Source: Anaerotignum faecicola (GTDB lineage Bacteria > Bacillota > Clostridia > Lachnospirales > Anaerotignaceae). From it: DNA of 64,000 nt. This document shows positions 36,858 through 46,073 of the stretch, piece by piece. Location of the stretch: positions 277,895 to 341,894 of the forward strand of contig JANFXS010000001.1 in assembly GCA_024460105.1 (NCBI GenBank), given 5' to 3'. The notes below the pieces were generated by a model. That model did no database searches. It worked only from the letters and a program-made list of their open reading frames with translations, and was not told the origin of the DNA. A program made the translations under genes and the position numbers. Every line of letters begins with the position of its first letter. Position 1 is the stretch's first letter.

Positions 36858-39034
36858 ACACTTCCTTTCCCCTCATCGTCGTTTTTTTCTTTCGCTTTCT
36901 GTTCGCGCCTTGTCCTTTCAATATCTTCCTCCTTAGGATATGCCACGCGTTCATGGTACATGCCGTTAAACACTTTCATAAATGATTTTTTAATCGTTTC
37001 CAATTCCTTCAAGTCAAGACGACAGTCGTTAAGCTGCCCATCGTTAAGCTTGTCCTTAAAAAGCGTGTCTATTATCTTTTCTATATCCTTAGGCGATCCG
37101 CCCGCCGAAGCCGTGCTTCTGACAGCCGCTTCAACCGTATCGGCAAGCATAACTATCGCCGATTCCTTAAACTGCGGTATCGGCCCTGGGTATCTGAAAT
37201 CTTCTTCCCTTGTTTCAATATTATTTTTTTCCTTAGCCGATTTCATATAGAAATATTTAACGAGGGTTGTGCCCTGATGCTGGCTTATTATATCTATAAT
37301 TACGTTTGGCAGCCTGTTTTTCTTTGCCATTTCAATTCCGTCGGAAACATGTTTTATTATCATTTTTGCACTTATATAAGGATCCAGCCTGTCGTGTATG
37401 TTTTCTCCGAACTGGTTTTCGCTGAAATACAGCGGGTTATTCAGCTTTCCTATATCATGGTAATAAGCGCCTACCCTTGCAAGCTCGCCGTCGCAGAATA
37501 TATCGTATGCGGCCGCTTCGGCCAAATTTGCCACAACAAGGCAGTGGTGGTATGTTCCCGGGGTTTCAAGCATAAGCCTCTTTATAAGTTCGTTATTTGG
37601 ATTTGCAAGTTCCATCAGCCTGTATTTCGTATCAACGCCGAATATCCCTTCCCAAATCGGCATGCTCCCTACAACGACAATAACCGTCGCTATTCCGCAT
37701 ACGCCGGCCCACAGGCTTTTTTCAACTAACGGCGCGCCTGTTTCTTTATAGAAGAAAAGCCCTACGGCCATATAAACGGCCATGTGCACAATTCCCATAG
37801 CTCCCGAAACAATAAGTATCCTCGACCTTTTATTTGTATACTGCATAAGTATCGCCCCGAAACTTCCAGTTATAAGGCTGTAAACGAGAAAATCCGCCCC
37901 GCCGTTAAATATAAAAAGCGACGATATCGACATAAATATATTTAAAATTATGGCGGTCTTTGTTTTTGAAAGAAGGGCCATAAGCATTGCAAAAAGCGAA
38001 ACCGGTATAAAATAGAAATTATTAAGATCAGCCATTATCCTTATAACGGCAACCGAAAGCATGTATATTGTAAAAATCACCGTTATATTTTTACTGTTAG
38101 CAAGGAATTTCTTTTGTTGGGTAACCATATAAAAATATATGGCTATAAATCCCGTTAATACAATGCCTATACTTCCGATAAAAGGCATAACGCTTCCCGA
38201 ATAGCTGTTATTTATAAGGCCGAGATCCGTCAAAAGCACAAAAGCTTCTTCCGTCACGACTTCGCCCTCGTCTATTATCTTCTGGTTTTTTCGTACAATA
38301 ACAGGCTCGACTTCATCATATTTTTTCTGCTTAGCCGCCTCTGTCGCTTCTTCATCTATTACGAGGTTCGGTTTTAAAACGGCGCGGCACAAGTCCTTGC
38401 CGAAATCCTTCAGGCTTTCCTGCCATAGCGTACCGTCGATAACGGCGTCTGTCTGCGCCTCAACCTTTTCAATCGTTTCGTCCGTTATCCTTTGTTCAAA
38501 TCCGAATTTCACGGCATTTTTGACGTCCTCCTTAAACTGCTCCTTGCCTGCCGCCGTCAATATATAATAGCTTTCGGCTTCTTCAGCCGTCACCGCAATA
38601 GGTATATTAAGCAAAAATTCAAGGTCAAATTTAAGATATCCGCCTAAATCTTCCTCACTTTCGCCGCCGTTTTCCTCTTCCATTTTCTTCTGCGCTTCGG
38701 CCTCCATGTCCGAAAGGGTTTTATTGAAATCGCTGAAAAAAAGTTCAAGTTCTTCCATTGCGCTTTCTTCCACATCCGGATCATGCTTATAAAGAAAACT
38801 TATTTCTTCGGTCGCTTTTTCCCTGAGCCTGTTTGTAGCCACGGTGTTTTCTATATCCCTTGTAGAAACATACCGCCGCCCCGCTATATCGCCTACTTCA
38901 AGTATTTCGGTATCGGATATATAAGATCCGGTTATTATAGCGAACACCGTAGCTGCAAACGCCGTTATAAACATTATATAATAAACAGCCGTGCCGCCGT
39001 TTTTCATTTTTGGAAATTTTAAAGGTTTTTCCAC
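36854..39034 (-). CDS. pgpH: 7TM-HD membrane phosphodiesterase (PgpH/YqfF type)
   Basis: A 726-residue membrane protein of the PgpH family, which degrades c-di-AMP in relatives. One membrane helix at about 14-36 leads to a large outer 7TMR-HDED domain (about 45-275). Then come about seven membrane helices (285-470) and a cytosolic HD domain. HD ligands are visible in TPGTYHHCLVVANLAEAAAY near 495, GAYYHDIGKL near 528 and IDIISQHQGTTL. The C-terminal tail is charged. It sits between phoH and ybeY, the usual order. Confidence 0.93.
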   Translation of the reverse strand: MEKPLKFPKMKNGGTAVYYIMFITAFAATVFAIITGSYISDTEILEVGDIAGRRYVSTRDIENTVATNRLREKATEEISFLYKHDPDVEESAMEELELFFSDFNKTLSDMEAEAQKKMEEENGGESEEDLGGYLKFDLEFLLNIPIAVTAEEAESYYILTAAGKEQFKEDVKNAVKFGFEQRITDETIEKVEAQTDAVIDGTLWQESLKDFGKDLCRAVLKPNLVIDEEATEAAKQKKYDEVEPVIVRKNQKIIDEGEVVTEEAFVLLTDLGLINNSYSGSVMPFIGSIGIVLTGFIAIYFYMVTQQKKFLANSKNITVIFTIYMLSVAVIRIMADLNNFYFIPVSLFAMLMALLSKTKTAIILNIFMSISSLFIFNGGADFLVYSLITGSFGAILMQYTNKRSRILIVSGAMGIVHMAVYMAVGLFFYKETGAPLVEKSLWAGVCGIATVIVVVGSMPIWEGIFGVDTKYRLMELANPNNELIKRLMLETPGTYHHCLVVANLAEAAAYDIFCDGELARVGAYYHDIGKLNNPLYFSENQFGENIHDRLDPYISAKMIIKHVSDGIEMAKKNRLPNVIIDIISQHQGTTLVKYFYMKSAKEKNNIETREEDFRYPGPIPQFKESAIVMLADTVEAAVRSTASAGGSPKDIEKIIDTLFKDKLNDGQLNDCRLDLKELETIKKSFMKVFNGMYHERVAYPKEEDIERTRREQKAKEKNDDEGKGSV

Positions 39035-39038
39035 TGTA

Positions 39039-40061
39039 TCACTTCCGTTTTCCCCTTATAAAAATATGCTTCGCCTGTATTTCTCTTTCATTTTTCTTTC
39101 TGTCGCGGCGTGCGTCGGCTTTTTCATACGCCGCTATGATTTTTTGTACAAGCGGGTGTCTTACAACGTCTTTATTTGTAAGAGTAATCATAGAAATCCC
39201 GTCAATGCCGTTTAATATTTTTGTCGCCTCAAAAAGCCCGCTCTTTTTGCCTTCTCCCAAGTCAATCTGAGTAATATCGCCCGTTATAACGGCTTTTGAA
39301 CCGTATCCAATCCTTGTAAGGAACATCTTCATCTGCTCCGGCGTCGTGTTCTGCGCTTCGTCAAGAACTATAAACGCATTGTCAAGGGTACGCCCTCTCA
39401 TATATGCCAGCGGAGCGACTTCAATCAAGCCTTTTTCCATATTCGCCTGAAATTTTTCGGCGCCCATAATTTCATAAAGCGCGTCGTAAAGCGGCCTCAA
39501 ATACGGATCTACTTTCTGCTGCAAATCTCCCGGCAAAAATCCCAGCTTTTCACCCGCTTCAATAGCCGGGCGCGTAAGTATAATCCTGTTTACTTCATTA
39601 TTTTTAAACGCGGTTATTGCCATTGCCATTGCAAGATATGTCTTGCCTGTTCCGGCGGGGCCTATGCCGAAAATAACAGTGTTGTTCCTAATCATATCGA
39701 CATAAGTTTTCTGTCCGAGCGTTTTCGGCCTTAACGGCCTTCCGTTAGTTGTAAGGCATATGACGTCGTCATATATCTTTCCGACTTCCCCGATTTTTTC
39801 TTCCGCCGAAAGATCAATCAAATACTGAAGGTTCTGTTCCGTTATGTCCTCTTTCTTTTTCGCAATATCAATAAGGCCGTTTATAACTTTAACGGCATTG
39901 TCGGCGCTTTTTGCATCTCCTGAGATTTTAACAATATCGCCGCGGTTTACAACGGCAACGCCGAATGCTTTTTCAATTTTTTTGATATTTGAATCATATT
40001 GGCCGAACACGCCCGATATATATTCATTCTCAATAGCCACTATTTTCTCCGTCCGCTCCAT
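39039..40061 (-). CDS. phoH: PhoH-family ATPase
   Basis: A 340-residue PhoH-like P-loop protein, often linked to YbeY and RNA metabolism. The N-terminal part is KH-like (FGVAVVNRGDIVKISGDA). Walker A is FGIGPAGTGKTYLAMAMA near 133-150, Walker B is FIVLDEAQNTTPEQMKMFLTR near 232-252, and the sensor is VITGDITQIDL. The tail is basic. The start overlaps yqfD by about 30 bases. A GTG at 40040 with GGAG upstream would shorten the overlap and is a fair alternative. Confidence 0.95.
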   Translation of the reverse strand: MERTEKIVAIENEYISGVFGQYDSNIKKIEKAFGVAVVNRGDIVKISGDAKSADNAVKVINGLIDIAKKKEDITEQNLQYLIDLSAEEKIGEVGKIYDDVICLTTNGRPLRPKTLGQKTYVDMIRNNTVIFGIGPAGTGKTYLAMAMAITAFKNNEVNRIILTRPAIEAGEKLGFLPGDLQQKVDPYLRPLYDALYEIMGAEKFQANMEKGLIEVAPLAYMRGRTLDNAFIVLDEAQNTTPEQMKMFLTRIGYGSKAVITGDITQIDLGEGKKSGLFEATKILNGIDGISMITLTNKDVVRHPLVQKIIAAYEKADARRDRKKNEREIQAKHIFIRGKRK

Positions 40062-41271
40062 TTATAATTTCGTCACCTCTTAAATCTTCTAATGGGATTT
40101 CTTTTCCTACAGGTTCGGAAACCGTAAGTTCAATTTCGGCTTTCAGGCTCTCTCCCGTATTGAAAAAATTTATTTCTTCGTTTTCTATGTTTCCCCCGTT
40201 AAAAATATATTCTTCTTTAATTTTATTAACTTCTTCATAAATGATATTCTTTGCCTCTTCTTCTGTTCTTTCCAAATCCTCCTCGTAAAATTCAGCATAT
40301 TCAACAGTTTCAAATTTAAAAGGCAGTATATAGTCGCCGATTTTAAATTCCTTCGTATCCTTTCCGGTTTCTTCATAGCTTACGAAATCAACGTCCGCGC
40401 TTATACCGTTAATCTTGTAGCCGCCTATAATAAGGCTCCTATTTTTTTCTTTTTTTCCTGTAAAAACTTTTTCGGTATATTTCAAAGGAGCTTCCCTTTC
40501 AAAAGAATATGTACTGCGGCCGTAAATTTCGGCGATACTCCTTACATATTTTTTCCCCACTTCCAAATCGGCGTCTTTAATAACAAGCTCGCCGCTGACA
40601 AGCAAATCCCCTTCCTCAATAACGTCGCCCTCTTTAACTAAAGGAGCGCCCGATGAAACGGAAATGCTTTCAATAACGCAGTTCTTTGAAGCGGCTATAT
40701 TGCTTGGCGTTTCAAGGTCTTTTATTTCCGTTTCCGGTATACTTTCAACGACAGTAACGGTAACCTTTGTGCCTTCCGTCGTTATTGCAACCCATGAAAT
40801 ATCTTTAAAATTTGTTATAAGCTTTTTTGTTATGTTTTCTATATCCGCCCTGCTTTTAAGGCTTCCCGGACTTAAACCCATGTCGCTGCAAAAAGAGAGT
40901 ATATCTTCGCTTTTTACCCTTTCATTTCCTTTAACGTCAACCGTCCATACAAAAGACGACATCACGTAAAGAAGGGTTACAAATACAAATATACCGGCGG
41001 TATACGCCTTGCGCCGTTTGCTTTTATCCATAACAAACGGCATACCGTGTTTTTCTAGTATTTTATATCTGCATCTTGTCTTTTGGGAACATTCCTTCAA
41101 ATTTCTGAAGCCGTTAAGGCTTACGCTCATTATAACCGCCGTGCCGTCATGGTGCAGATCCCAAATATAAATTCCCCTGAGAGCCGCCAAATTTATAAAC
41201 CTTTCTACAGAAAATCCCGATACTCTTATAATAACATATCCCCTTAAATAATTCCACAAGGTAAGAAACAT
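40030..41271 (-). CDS. yqfD: Sporulation protein YqfD
   Basis: A 413-residue membrane-associated sporulation protein. The YqfD pattern is clear: GYVIIRVSGFSVERFINLAA at residues 11-30, then ILEKHGMPFVM. One membrane helix lies at about 88-106, followed by FVWTVDVKGNERVKSEDI and a large outer domain resembling POTRA/FtsQ-type repeats. The C-terminus is acidic. Made under mother-cell control in Bacillus, where its role is unclear. It follows yqfC and overlaps phoH. Confidence 0.92.
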   Translation of the reverse strand: MFLTLWNYLRGYVIIRVSGFSVERFINLAALRGIYIWDLHHDGTAVIMSVSLNGFRNLKECSQKTRCRYKILEKHGMPFVMDKSKRRKAYTAGIFVFVTLLYVMSSFVWTVDVKGNERVKSEDILSFCSDMGLSPGSLKSRADIENITKKLITNFKDISWVAITTEGTKVTVTVVESIPETEIKDLETPSNIAASKNCVIESISVSSGAPLVKEGDVIEEGDLLVSGELVIKDADLEVGKKYVRSIAEIYGRSTYSFEREAPLKYTEKVFTGKKEKNRSLIIGGYKINGISADVDFVSYEETGKDTKEFKIGDYILPFKFETVEYAEFYEEDLERTEEEAKNIIYEEVNKIKEEYIFNGGNIENEEINFFNTGESLKAEIELTVSEPVGKEIPLEDLRGDEIINGADGENSGY

Positions 41272-41284
41272 ATTATTCCCCCTG

Positions 41285-41554
41285 TCAGTTAATATATTGC
41301 ACAGCCGTAAAAGTTCCCATAAGCGTTATGCTTTCAGGAAGTATGCTTTTAAGGAAAAGACCGCGGCCTTCGATCTTAAGCACGCCTATTCCCGTGCTTA
41401 TCCTTACGGTTTCGTCGCTGTATTCAATTATGCCCTTATAATTTTCTATAAAAAGTTCTTCCCTTCCCAGTATAGTTATAAGCGGTAAATTTAATATAGA
41501 TTCTTTCGGAAGTTCCATAGCTTCGGCAAAAGTCCTTTTTATCCCCCTACCCAA
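41285..41554 (-). CDS. yqfC: Sporulation protein YqfC
   Basis: An 89-residue protein of the YqfC family: LPKESILNLPLITILGREEL near 15-34, ENYKGIIEYSDETVRI, and GLFLKSI. It is the first gene of the ten-gene operon yqfC-yqfD-phoH-pgpH-ybeY-yerB-like-cdd-udg-era-recO. The start is TTG with AAGGGGG upstream. In relatives a SigE-type sporulation promoter drives yqfC; I did not identify one here. Confidence 0.9.
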   Translation of the reverse strand: MGRGIKRTFAEAMELPKESILNLPLITILGREELFIENYKGIIEYSDETVRISTGIGVLKIEGRGLFLKSILPESITLMGTFTAVQYIN

Positions 41555-41739
41555 ATATATTCCCCCTTAAAAACATGAAAACGGCCGTTTCAAGTTTTAA
41601 TAATCCTATAAATGCAAAGCCTGCCTGTCAACGGAAATCAAATATATTTAATAAATAAACCATACTATGCCCGTTATGACAAAACATATTAAAATAGGCA
41701 CTACTTTTATAAATATGCCGCAGAGAATATATAAATGAT

Positions 41740-41767
41740 ATAAAAAAGCCCCTGTATAAACAGGGGC
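41740..41767 (-). terminator. Second terminator downstream of purC
   Basis: GCCCCTG (41748-41754) and CAGGGGC (41761-41767) form a tight stem. On the minus strand TTTTTT follows. It backs up the terminator at 41911-41933 and shields yqfC. Confidence 0.85.
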
Positions 41768-41910
41768 GCTTCTCATGAAAAAAATTAAATTTCATGTATA
41801 TAAACCTTTATTTTATTGTCCGTGGGCTGAATTTTATAAAACTCCGATAAAAACAAATATATAAAACCTTTTTATTTCCATATGTTTTCAAGATTTATGC
41901 ACATATAAAA

Positions 41911-41933
41911 ATACGGCGGAAATACCGCCGTAT
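41911..41933 (-). terminator. First terminator downstream of purC
   Basis: ATACGGCGG (41911-41919) pairs with CCGCCGTAT (41925-41933), loop 5 nt. TTTTTATAT follows on the minus strand, 20 bases after the purC stop. Confidence 0.88.
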
Positions 41934-41953
41934 AAAATAAAATTCCAAATATA

Positions 41954-42631
41954 TTATGCCAATATCATTTTTGTAAGGTCAATAGGATCAACAATAACGC
42001 CGTCTTTATAAACGCGCATATTTCCGGACGCTATTTCGTCAATAAGAATAACTTCGCCGTTATAGTAGCCGAATTCAAGCTTAATATCATAAAGGTCAAG
42101 CCCTTTTTCCGCAAGAGTATCTTTGATAATAGCGCATATTTCTTTTGTTTCGGCAACAACGGAATTAAACTGTTCGCCTGTCATAATTCCAAGCGCTTCC
42201 AAGCCTTCCTTTGTAATAAGCGGATCTCCCCTGCCGTCGTCCTTGCATGTAACTTCGACATATGCGTTTAAAGGAGCGCCTTCATCTATATAATTGCCGT
42301 AACGGCGTATAAAACTTCCCGTAGCTTTAAAACGGCAGATAATTTCAAGCCCTTTGCCGAACACCTTTGCCGGAAGCGCTTCCATTGCGGACGCTTCGAC
42401 GTCGGCGCTTACATAATGCGTTTTAATGCCGGCTTTTTTAAGTATCTCAAAAAAGTATACGCTTGTTTTTAAATTTTCACGGCCTATGCCCTCTATTGAT
42501 AATCCGACAGTATTTGCCCCCGGATCAAAAACGCCGTTTTCACCTGTCACGTCGTCCTTGAACAAAAGCCTGAAATTGCCGTTATCTAATTTATAAACGT
42601 CTTTGGTTTTCCCCTGATACACTTTTTCCAT
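41954..42631 (-). CDS. purC: SAICAR synthase
   Basis: Phosphoribosylaminoimidazole-succinocarboxamide synthase, a step of de novo purine synthesis. The N-terminal [12 protein letters not shown] is the ATP-binding Gly-loop equivalent. [12 protein letters not shown] near 100 and [18 protein letters not shown] near 179-196 with ISD/DEI-type metal ligands are family marks. The final [10 protein letters not shown] is slightly unlike the usual PDS(S/C)R. At 225 residues it is a short, stand-alone form outside any pur operon here. AGGAGG precedes the ATG. Confidence 0.93.
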   Translation of the reverse strand: MEKVYQGKTKDVYKLDNGNFRLLFKDDVTGENGVFDPGANTVGLSIEGIGRENLKTSVYFFEILKKAGIKTHYVSADVEASAMEALPAKVFGKGLEIICRFKATGSFIRRYGNYIDEGAPLNAYVEVTCKDDGRGDPLITKEGLEALGIMTGEQFNSVVAETKEICAIIKDTLAEKGLDLYDIKLEFGYYNGEVILIDEIASGNMRVYKDGVIVDPIDLTKMILA

Positions 42632-42835
42632 TTAAGAACCTCCTAATATTAGATTTATATTCAGTATATCATCTAAAATACGACATTGTCCATATTTTAC
42701 AAATAAGAAATTCCATATGCCGGAAAAAAGTTTGTTTTCCAAAGCCTGTCCCCGCCATATATTTTTGAAAATCCAAGCCGCTCTTTTCAAACTATCCCCT
42801 GTAAAAATATGTTTATATCTCTCATATAGCTCAGG

Positions 42836-43097
42836 TTTGCAATGGCACAAACGTCTTGCAAGGAAAAAGTTTCGGCATTTCGTCGTTGCATATAATTGCC
42901 GCCGGAGCCGCTGCGCCTGTGTCTATGCGACTCGAACAGCAAAAAATCTTTCCTTATAAGGCCGTAAAGTTTTAAACGGCAACGGCGGCGTAAGGACAAG
43001 GCACGGATGCAACGACGCCGCTAACCATGCGTCAAGCGGTTTTAACGCGGCTCTTATACCGTTGCCGTCGTGTGAAAGCATGCGTGCCCTTTGCAGA
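42836..43097. repeat. MITE-like repeat element, copy 3 (inverted)
   Basis: Ends are TTTGCAATGGCAC (42836-42848) and GTGCCCTTTGCAGA (about 43084-43097). Read on the minus strand it aligns with copy 2: CGTTAAAACCGCTT, CTTACGCCGCC, TATAAGGAAAGATTTTTTGC and a closing TTTTTCCTTG occur in the same order. Length is about 262 bp. It is non-coding and lies between purC and the acyl-CoA dehydrogenase gene. Confidence 0.72.
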
Positions 43098-43237
43098 CAG
43101 AAGTTATATTGTGTTTAAAAATAACTTACTTTGTGAACTTCTTATAATTGACAAACAAATCCAATTTAACTTCGGCGCACAAGGAATATCCTTTTATATC
43201 ATGAAACGTATGCTCCGCAAATTAATAAAAATTTAAA

Positions 43238-43268
43238 AAGGCCGCATATTCTATAAAAATGCGGCCTT
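43238..43268 (-). terminator. Terminator of the acyl-CoA dehydrogenase gene
   Basis: AAGGCCGCAT (43238-43247) pairs with ATGCGGCCTT (43259-43268). TTTTTAAATTTT follows on the minus strand. Confidence 0.88.
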
Positions 43269-43309
43269 CATTCACTGTATCTTAAAATTAATACAATATT
43301 CTTTTCATT

Positions 43310-44458
43310 TTATTTCCCGTCAAGAACGGCCCTTGAAATAACAACCTTATGTATTTCGCTTGTTCCTTCATATATTTCGGTTATTTTTGCGTCGCGGTAC
43401 ATCCTCTCAAGCGGATAGTCTTTCATAAATCCGTACCCGCCATGTATCTGCAATGCCAGGTTTGTAACAAAGCGGGCGTTTTCGGCGGCGTTGTATTTTG
43501 CCATGGCCGCAATCTTAGTGTGGTTCTGCCCGGTACTTTTAAGATATGCGGCATAATATACAAGCCATTTTGCCGCTTCCGTTTTTGTAGCCATGTCGGC
43601 AATGTACCACTGAAGCCCCTGCAACGAAGCTATAGGCTTTCCGAACTGCACCCTTTCATGCATATATTTGACAGAAAGATCCAATGCGCCTTCCGCAATT
43701 CCCAACGCCTGAGCCGCAACGCCGATCCTTGCGCCGTCAAGCGCCGTCATGGCTATATTAAATCCTTTTCCTTCGCGTCCCACAAGATTTTCTTTAGGCA
43801 CACGGCAGTTATCAAATATAAGTTCCGCCGTTTCACTTGCGCATATGCCGAGCTTATCCTCTATTTTTCCTATGGAAAATCCTGGCATACCTTTTTCCAC
43901 AATAATGCACGACAGCCCTTTAAGCCCTTTCGACGGATCTGTGAGGGCAAATATAAGCAGATATTTTGCCTGACTTCCTCCCGAAATAAAACATTTTGTA
44001 CCGTTTAAAACATACTCCCCGGCGCTTTCGTCAAATATTGCCGTTGTTTTTGCACTTCCGGCGTCGCTTCCGGCATTCGGCTCCGTAAGGGCAAATGCGC
44101 CCAGAGCGCCGCCGTTTGTTACTTCCGGAAGATATTTCTTTTTCTGATCTTCATTCCCGAACTTCATTATGACGGATGCAAATATTGTATGTATCGATAA
44201 TATAGCCGCCGTTGCAGCGCATTTTTTTGCTATTTCGGATACCACAATAACTTTTTCAACATCGCCGCACCCGCTCCCACCGTATTCTTTCGGCGTGCCT
44301 ATGCCCGTAAAGCCTGCCTTCGCCATTTTTTCAAACGTGTCTGCCGGGAACTTTCCTGTCCTGTCAATTTCAGCCGCTATTGGTTCAACTTCGTTTTCTG
44401 CAAATTTTGCGGCAAGCTTTTGAAGCATTGTCTGCTGTGGCGTTAAACTAAAGTCCAT
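43310..44458 (-). CDS. Short-chain acyl-CoA dehydrogenase (butyryl-CoA type)
   Basis: A 382-residue FAD enzyme. Marks are FALTEPNAGSDAGSAKT near 127-143, CFISGGSQAKYLLIFAL, ERVQFGKPIASLQG near 270, and QIHGGYGFMKDYPLERMYRD near 340-359. The catalytic Glu is in ITEIYEGTSEIHK near 365. This matches butyryl-CoA or related short-chain dehydrogenases of Clostridia. No etfAB, crotonase or thiolase gene is adjacent, so the pathway partner is elsewhere. GGAGG precedes the ATG, and a near-palindrome that could be an operator lies in the leader. Confidence 0.93.
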   Translation of the reverse strand: MDFSLTPQQTMLQKLAAKFAENEVEPIAAEIDRTGKFPADTFEKMAKAGFTGIGTPKEYGGSGCGDVEKVIVVSEIAKKCAATAAILSIHTIFASVIMKFGNEDQKKKYLPEVTNGGALGAFALTEPNAGSDAGSAKTTAIFDESAGEYVLNGTKCFISGGSQAKYLLIFALTDPSKGLKGLSCIIVEKGMPGFSIGKIEDKLGICASETAELIFDNCRVPKENLVGREGKGFNIAMTALDGARIGVAAQALGIAEGALDLSVKYMHERVQFGKPIASLQGLQWYIADMATKTEAAKWLVYYAAYLKSTGQNHTKIAAMAKYNAAENARFVTNLALQIHGGYGFMKDYPLERMYRDAKITEIYEGTSEIHKVVISRAVLDGK

Positions 44459-44486
44459 AAGTAAACCTCCTCTTAAAATATGCCTG

Positions 44487-44502
44487 TTACAACATGTTGC
44501 AA
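44487..44502 (-). promoter_or_regulatory. Candidate operator palindrome before the acyl-CoA dehydrogenase
   Basis: TTACAACATGTTGCAA is symmetric at 7 of 8 paired positions around CAACATGTTG. It lies about 30 bases upstream of the gene start, where a repressor could block elongation or initiation. The binding protein is unknown. Confidence 0.3.
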
Positions 44503-44573
44503 AAGTCCCCGATACTCATTTATTTATATCTAAATCCGTCCCGCTTGAATACGCGGGCAGAAATTCCCTCTAA

Positions 44574-46067
44574 TCAGAGTTCAAACCTTTTTGAAATTGT
44601 ATTGAAGTTCTTATGTTTATAATTAAGCAGATATCCTGTAGCCTGTCCGCCCGTTCTTCCGGACGCTTCAATATAATCGTCTATAAACTTTTCGGAAATA
44701 AGCCCCATATCCCCCATGAAGCCTATAGTTTCTGTATCGCCGTGTTCCGCGGCATTTTTAATTATTTCATATTCACGCCTTAAAAGATATGCCTTATAAA
44801 CTTCCCTTGCCTGCTTTTTAAGCCCTATTGGGTATTTAAGCCTGTATATAGCCATGTTCCGCCTGCTTGCCTGCTTTTTAAGTTTTTTAAAAAGGCTGTC
44901 GTATTCCTCCCAGTTTATATTCCTGCCCTCAATTTTTAAAGCAAACTTCACGGCGCAGGGTTCAGCGGCAACATACAGATACGGCGCTTTAATCCCCTTT
45001 ATTAAATACTCAATGGTTTCAAGGTTGTTGCACTCATAAAAAACCTTTAAATTGAACTTTCTGAGGCTTTGAGGTATAACAACTGTTTCAAGGTTCCCGC
45101 ACATTTCAAAAGCGCGTTCTTCCATATATAAAAGCCCATGGCCGAACTCAACCCTCTCAGCGCCGCTGCATACGGAAAACGCCCCGCGTTCCACACGTTT
45201 AAGAGATTTCGGAAGGTAAAGCCGTTTTATCCTCCTGCACCTCGAAAACGCATAGCTTCCAATGCTTTCTACACCCTGAGGTATTTCCATTATCTCTATA
45301 TTGCGGCATTTTCCGAAAGTCCACGCCGCTATCTCTTTCATTCCTCTCGGAAGGCGTATGCTCCTTATCTCAACACAGCCTATAAACGCTCCTTCTCCCA
45401 AGCTCCTAAGACTTTTAGGCAGCTCAATCATCCTAATGCTTTTACATTCCCTGAAAGCCCAACTACCGATTTCCTTAAGGCCGTCCGAAAGGAACACGTC
45501 TTCAAGATTTCCGCACGCCTCAAAACATTGACTGCCTATTGTCCTGGTACAGGCGGAAACAGTTATCTTCCTAAGCCTGCTGCATACGGAAAACGCGCCT
45601 TTTCCGATTTTTGTAACGCTTTCGTTAAAATATACTTCCTCAACGGCCGTACAGAACGAAAAAGCCGTATCGCCTATAGATTTTTTCCCGCCGCCGAAAT
45701 TTATTTCAGCAAGCGACGTACACCACGAGAAAGATTTATCCCCTATTTTTTTAAGGCTGTCTGGAAACGAAACTTTTTTTATGCCGCCGCATCCCAGAAA
45801 CGCGCCTTCGCCTATCTCTTTAAGCCCCTCAAAGAAAATTATTTCCGACAGGTTCTCGCATTTTGAAAAAGCGTAGCTGTCTATGGATTTCACCGTTTTC
45901 GGAACAACGGCCCTTTTTATTTCCGGCCGCCCATAGAACGCCCCCGCGCCGATTTTTGCAACGGCCGTTCCTTCAAATTCCTCCGGAATACAAATTTCCT
46001 CGGCGGCCTCTCCTAAAAAACCGACGACCGTATATCCGTTTTTTTCCTTTTTATATAAAAATTCCAT
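44574..46067 (-). CDS. Cytoplasmic leucine-rich-repeat (BspA-type LRR_5) protein
   Basis: A 497-residue repeat protein. About 14 LRR_5 repeats of about 23 residues run from residue 25 to 370, each like IKKVSFPDSLKKIGDKSFSW or IEIMEIPQGVESIGSYAFSR, with a Cys in most turns. The last 120 residues are helical and basic (SLFKKLKKQASRRNMAIYRL), then an ankyrin-like end (AAEHGDTETIGFMGDMGLIS). No signal peptide, anchor or sorting motif is present, unlike most surface BspA proteins, so it should stay in the cytosol. It starts 6 bp after the MoxR ATPase gene and is the third member of that operon. Confidence 0.88.
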   Translation of the reverse strand: MEFLYKKEKNGYTVVGFLGEAAEEICIPEEFEGTAVAKIGAGAFYGRPEIKRAVVPKTVKSIDSYAFSKCENLSEIIFFEGLKEIGEGAFLGCGGIKKVSFPDSLKKIGDKSFSWCTSLAEINFGGGKKSIGDTAFSFCTAVEEVYFNESVTKIGKGAFSVCSRLRKITVSACTRTIGSQCFEACGNLEDVFLSDGLKEIGSWAFRECKSIRMIELPKSLRSLGEGAFIGCVEIRSIRLPRGMKEIAAWTFGKCRNIEIMEIPQGVESIGSYAFSRCRRIKRLYLPKSLKRVERGAFSVCSGAERVEFGHGLLYMEERAFEMCGNLETVVIPQSLRKFNLKVFYECNNLETIEYLIKGIKAPYLYVAAEPCAVKFALKIEGRNINWEEYDSLFKKLKKQASRRNMAIYRLKYPIGLKKQAREVYKAYLLRREYEIIKNAAEHGDTETIGFMGDMGLISEKFIDDYIEASGRTGGQATGYLLNYKHKNFNTISKRFEL

Positions 46068-46073
46068 AATCAA

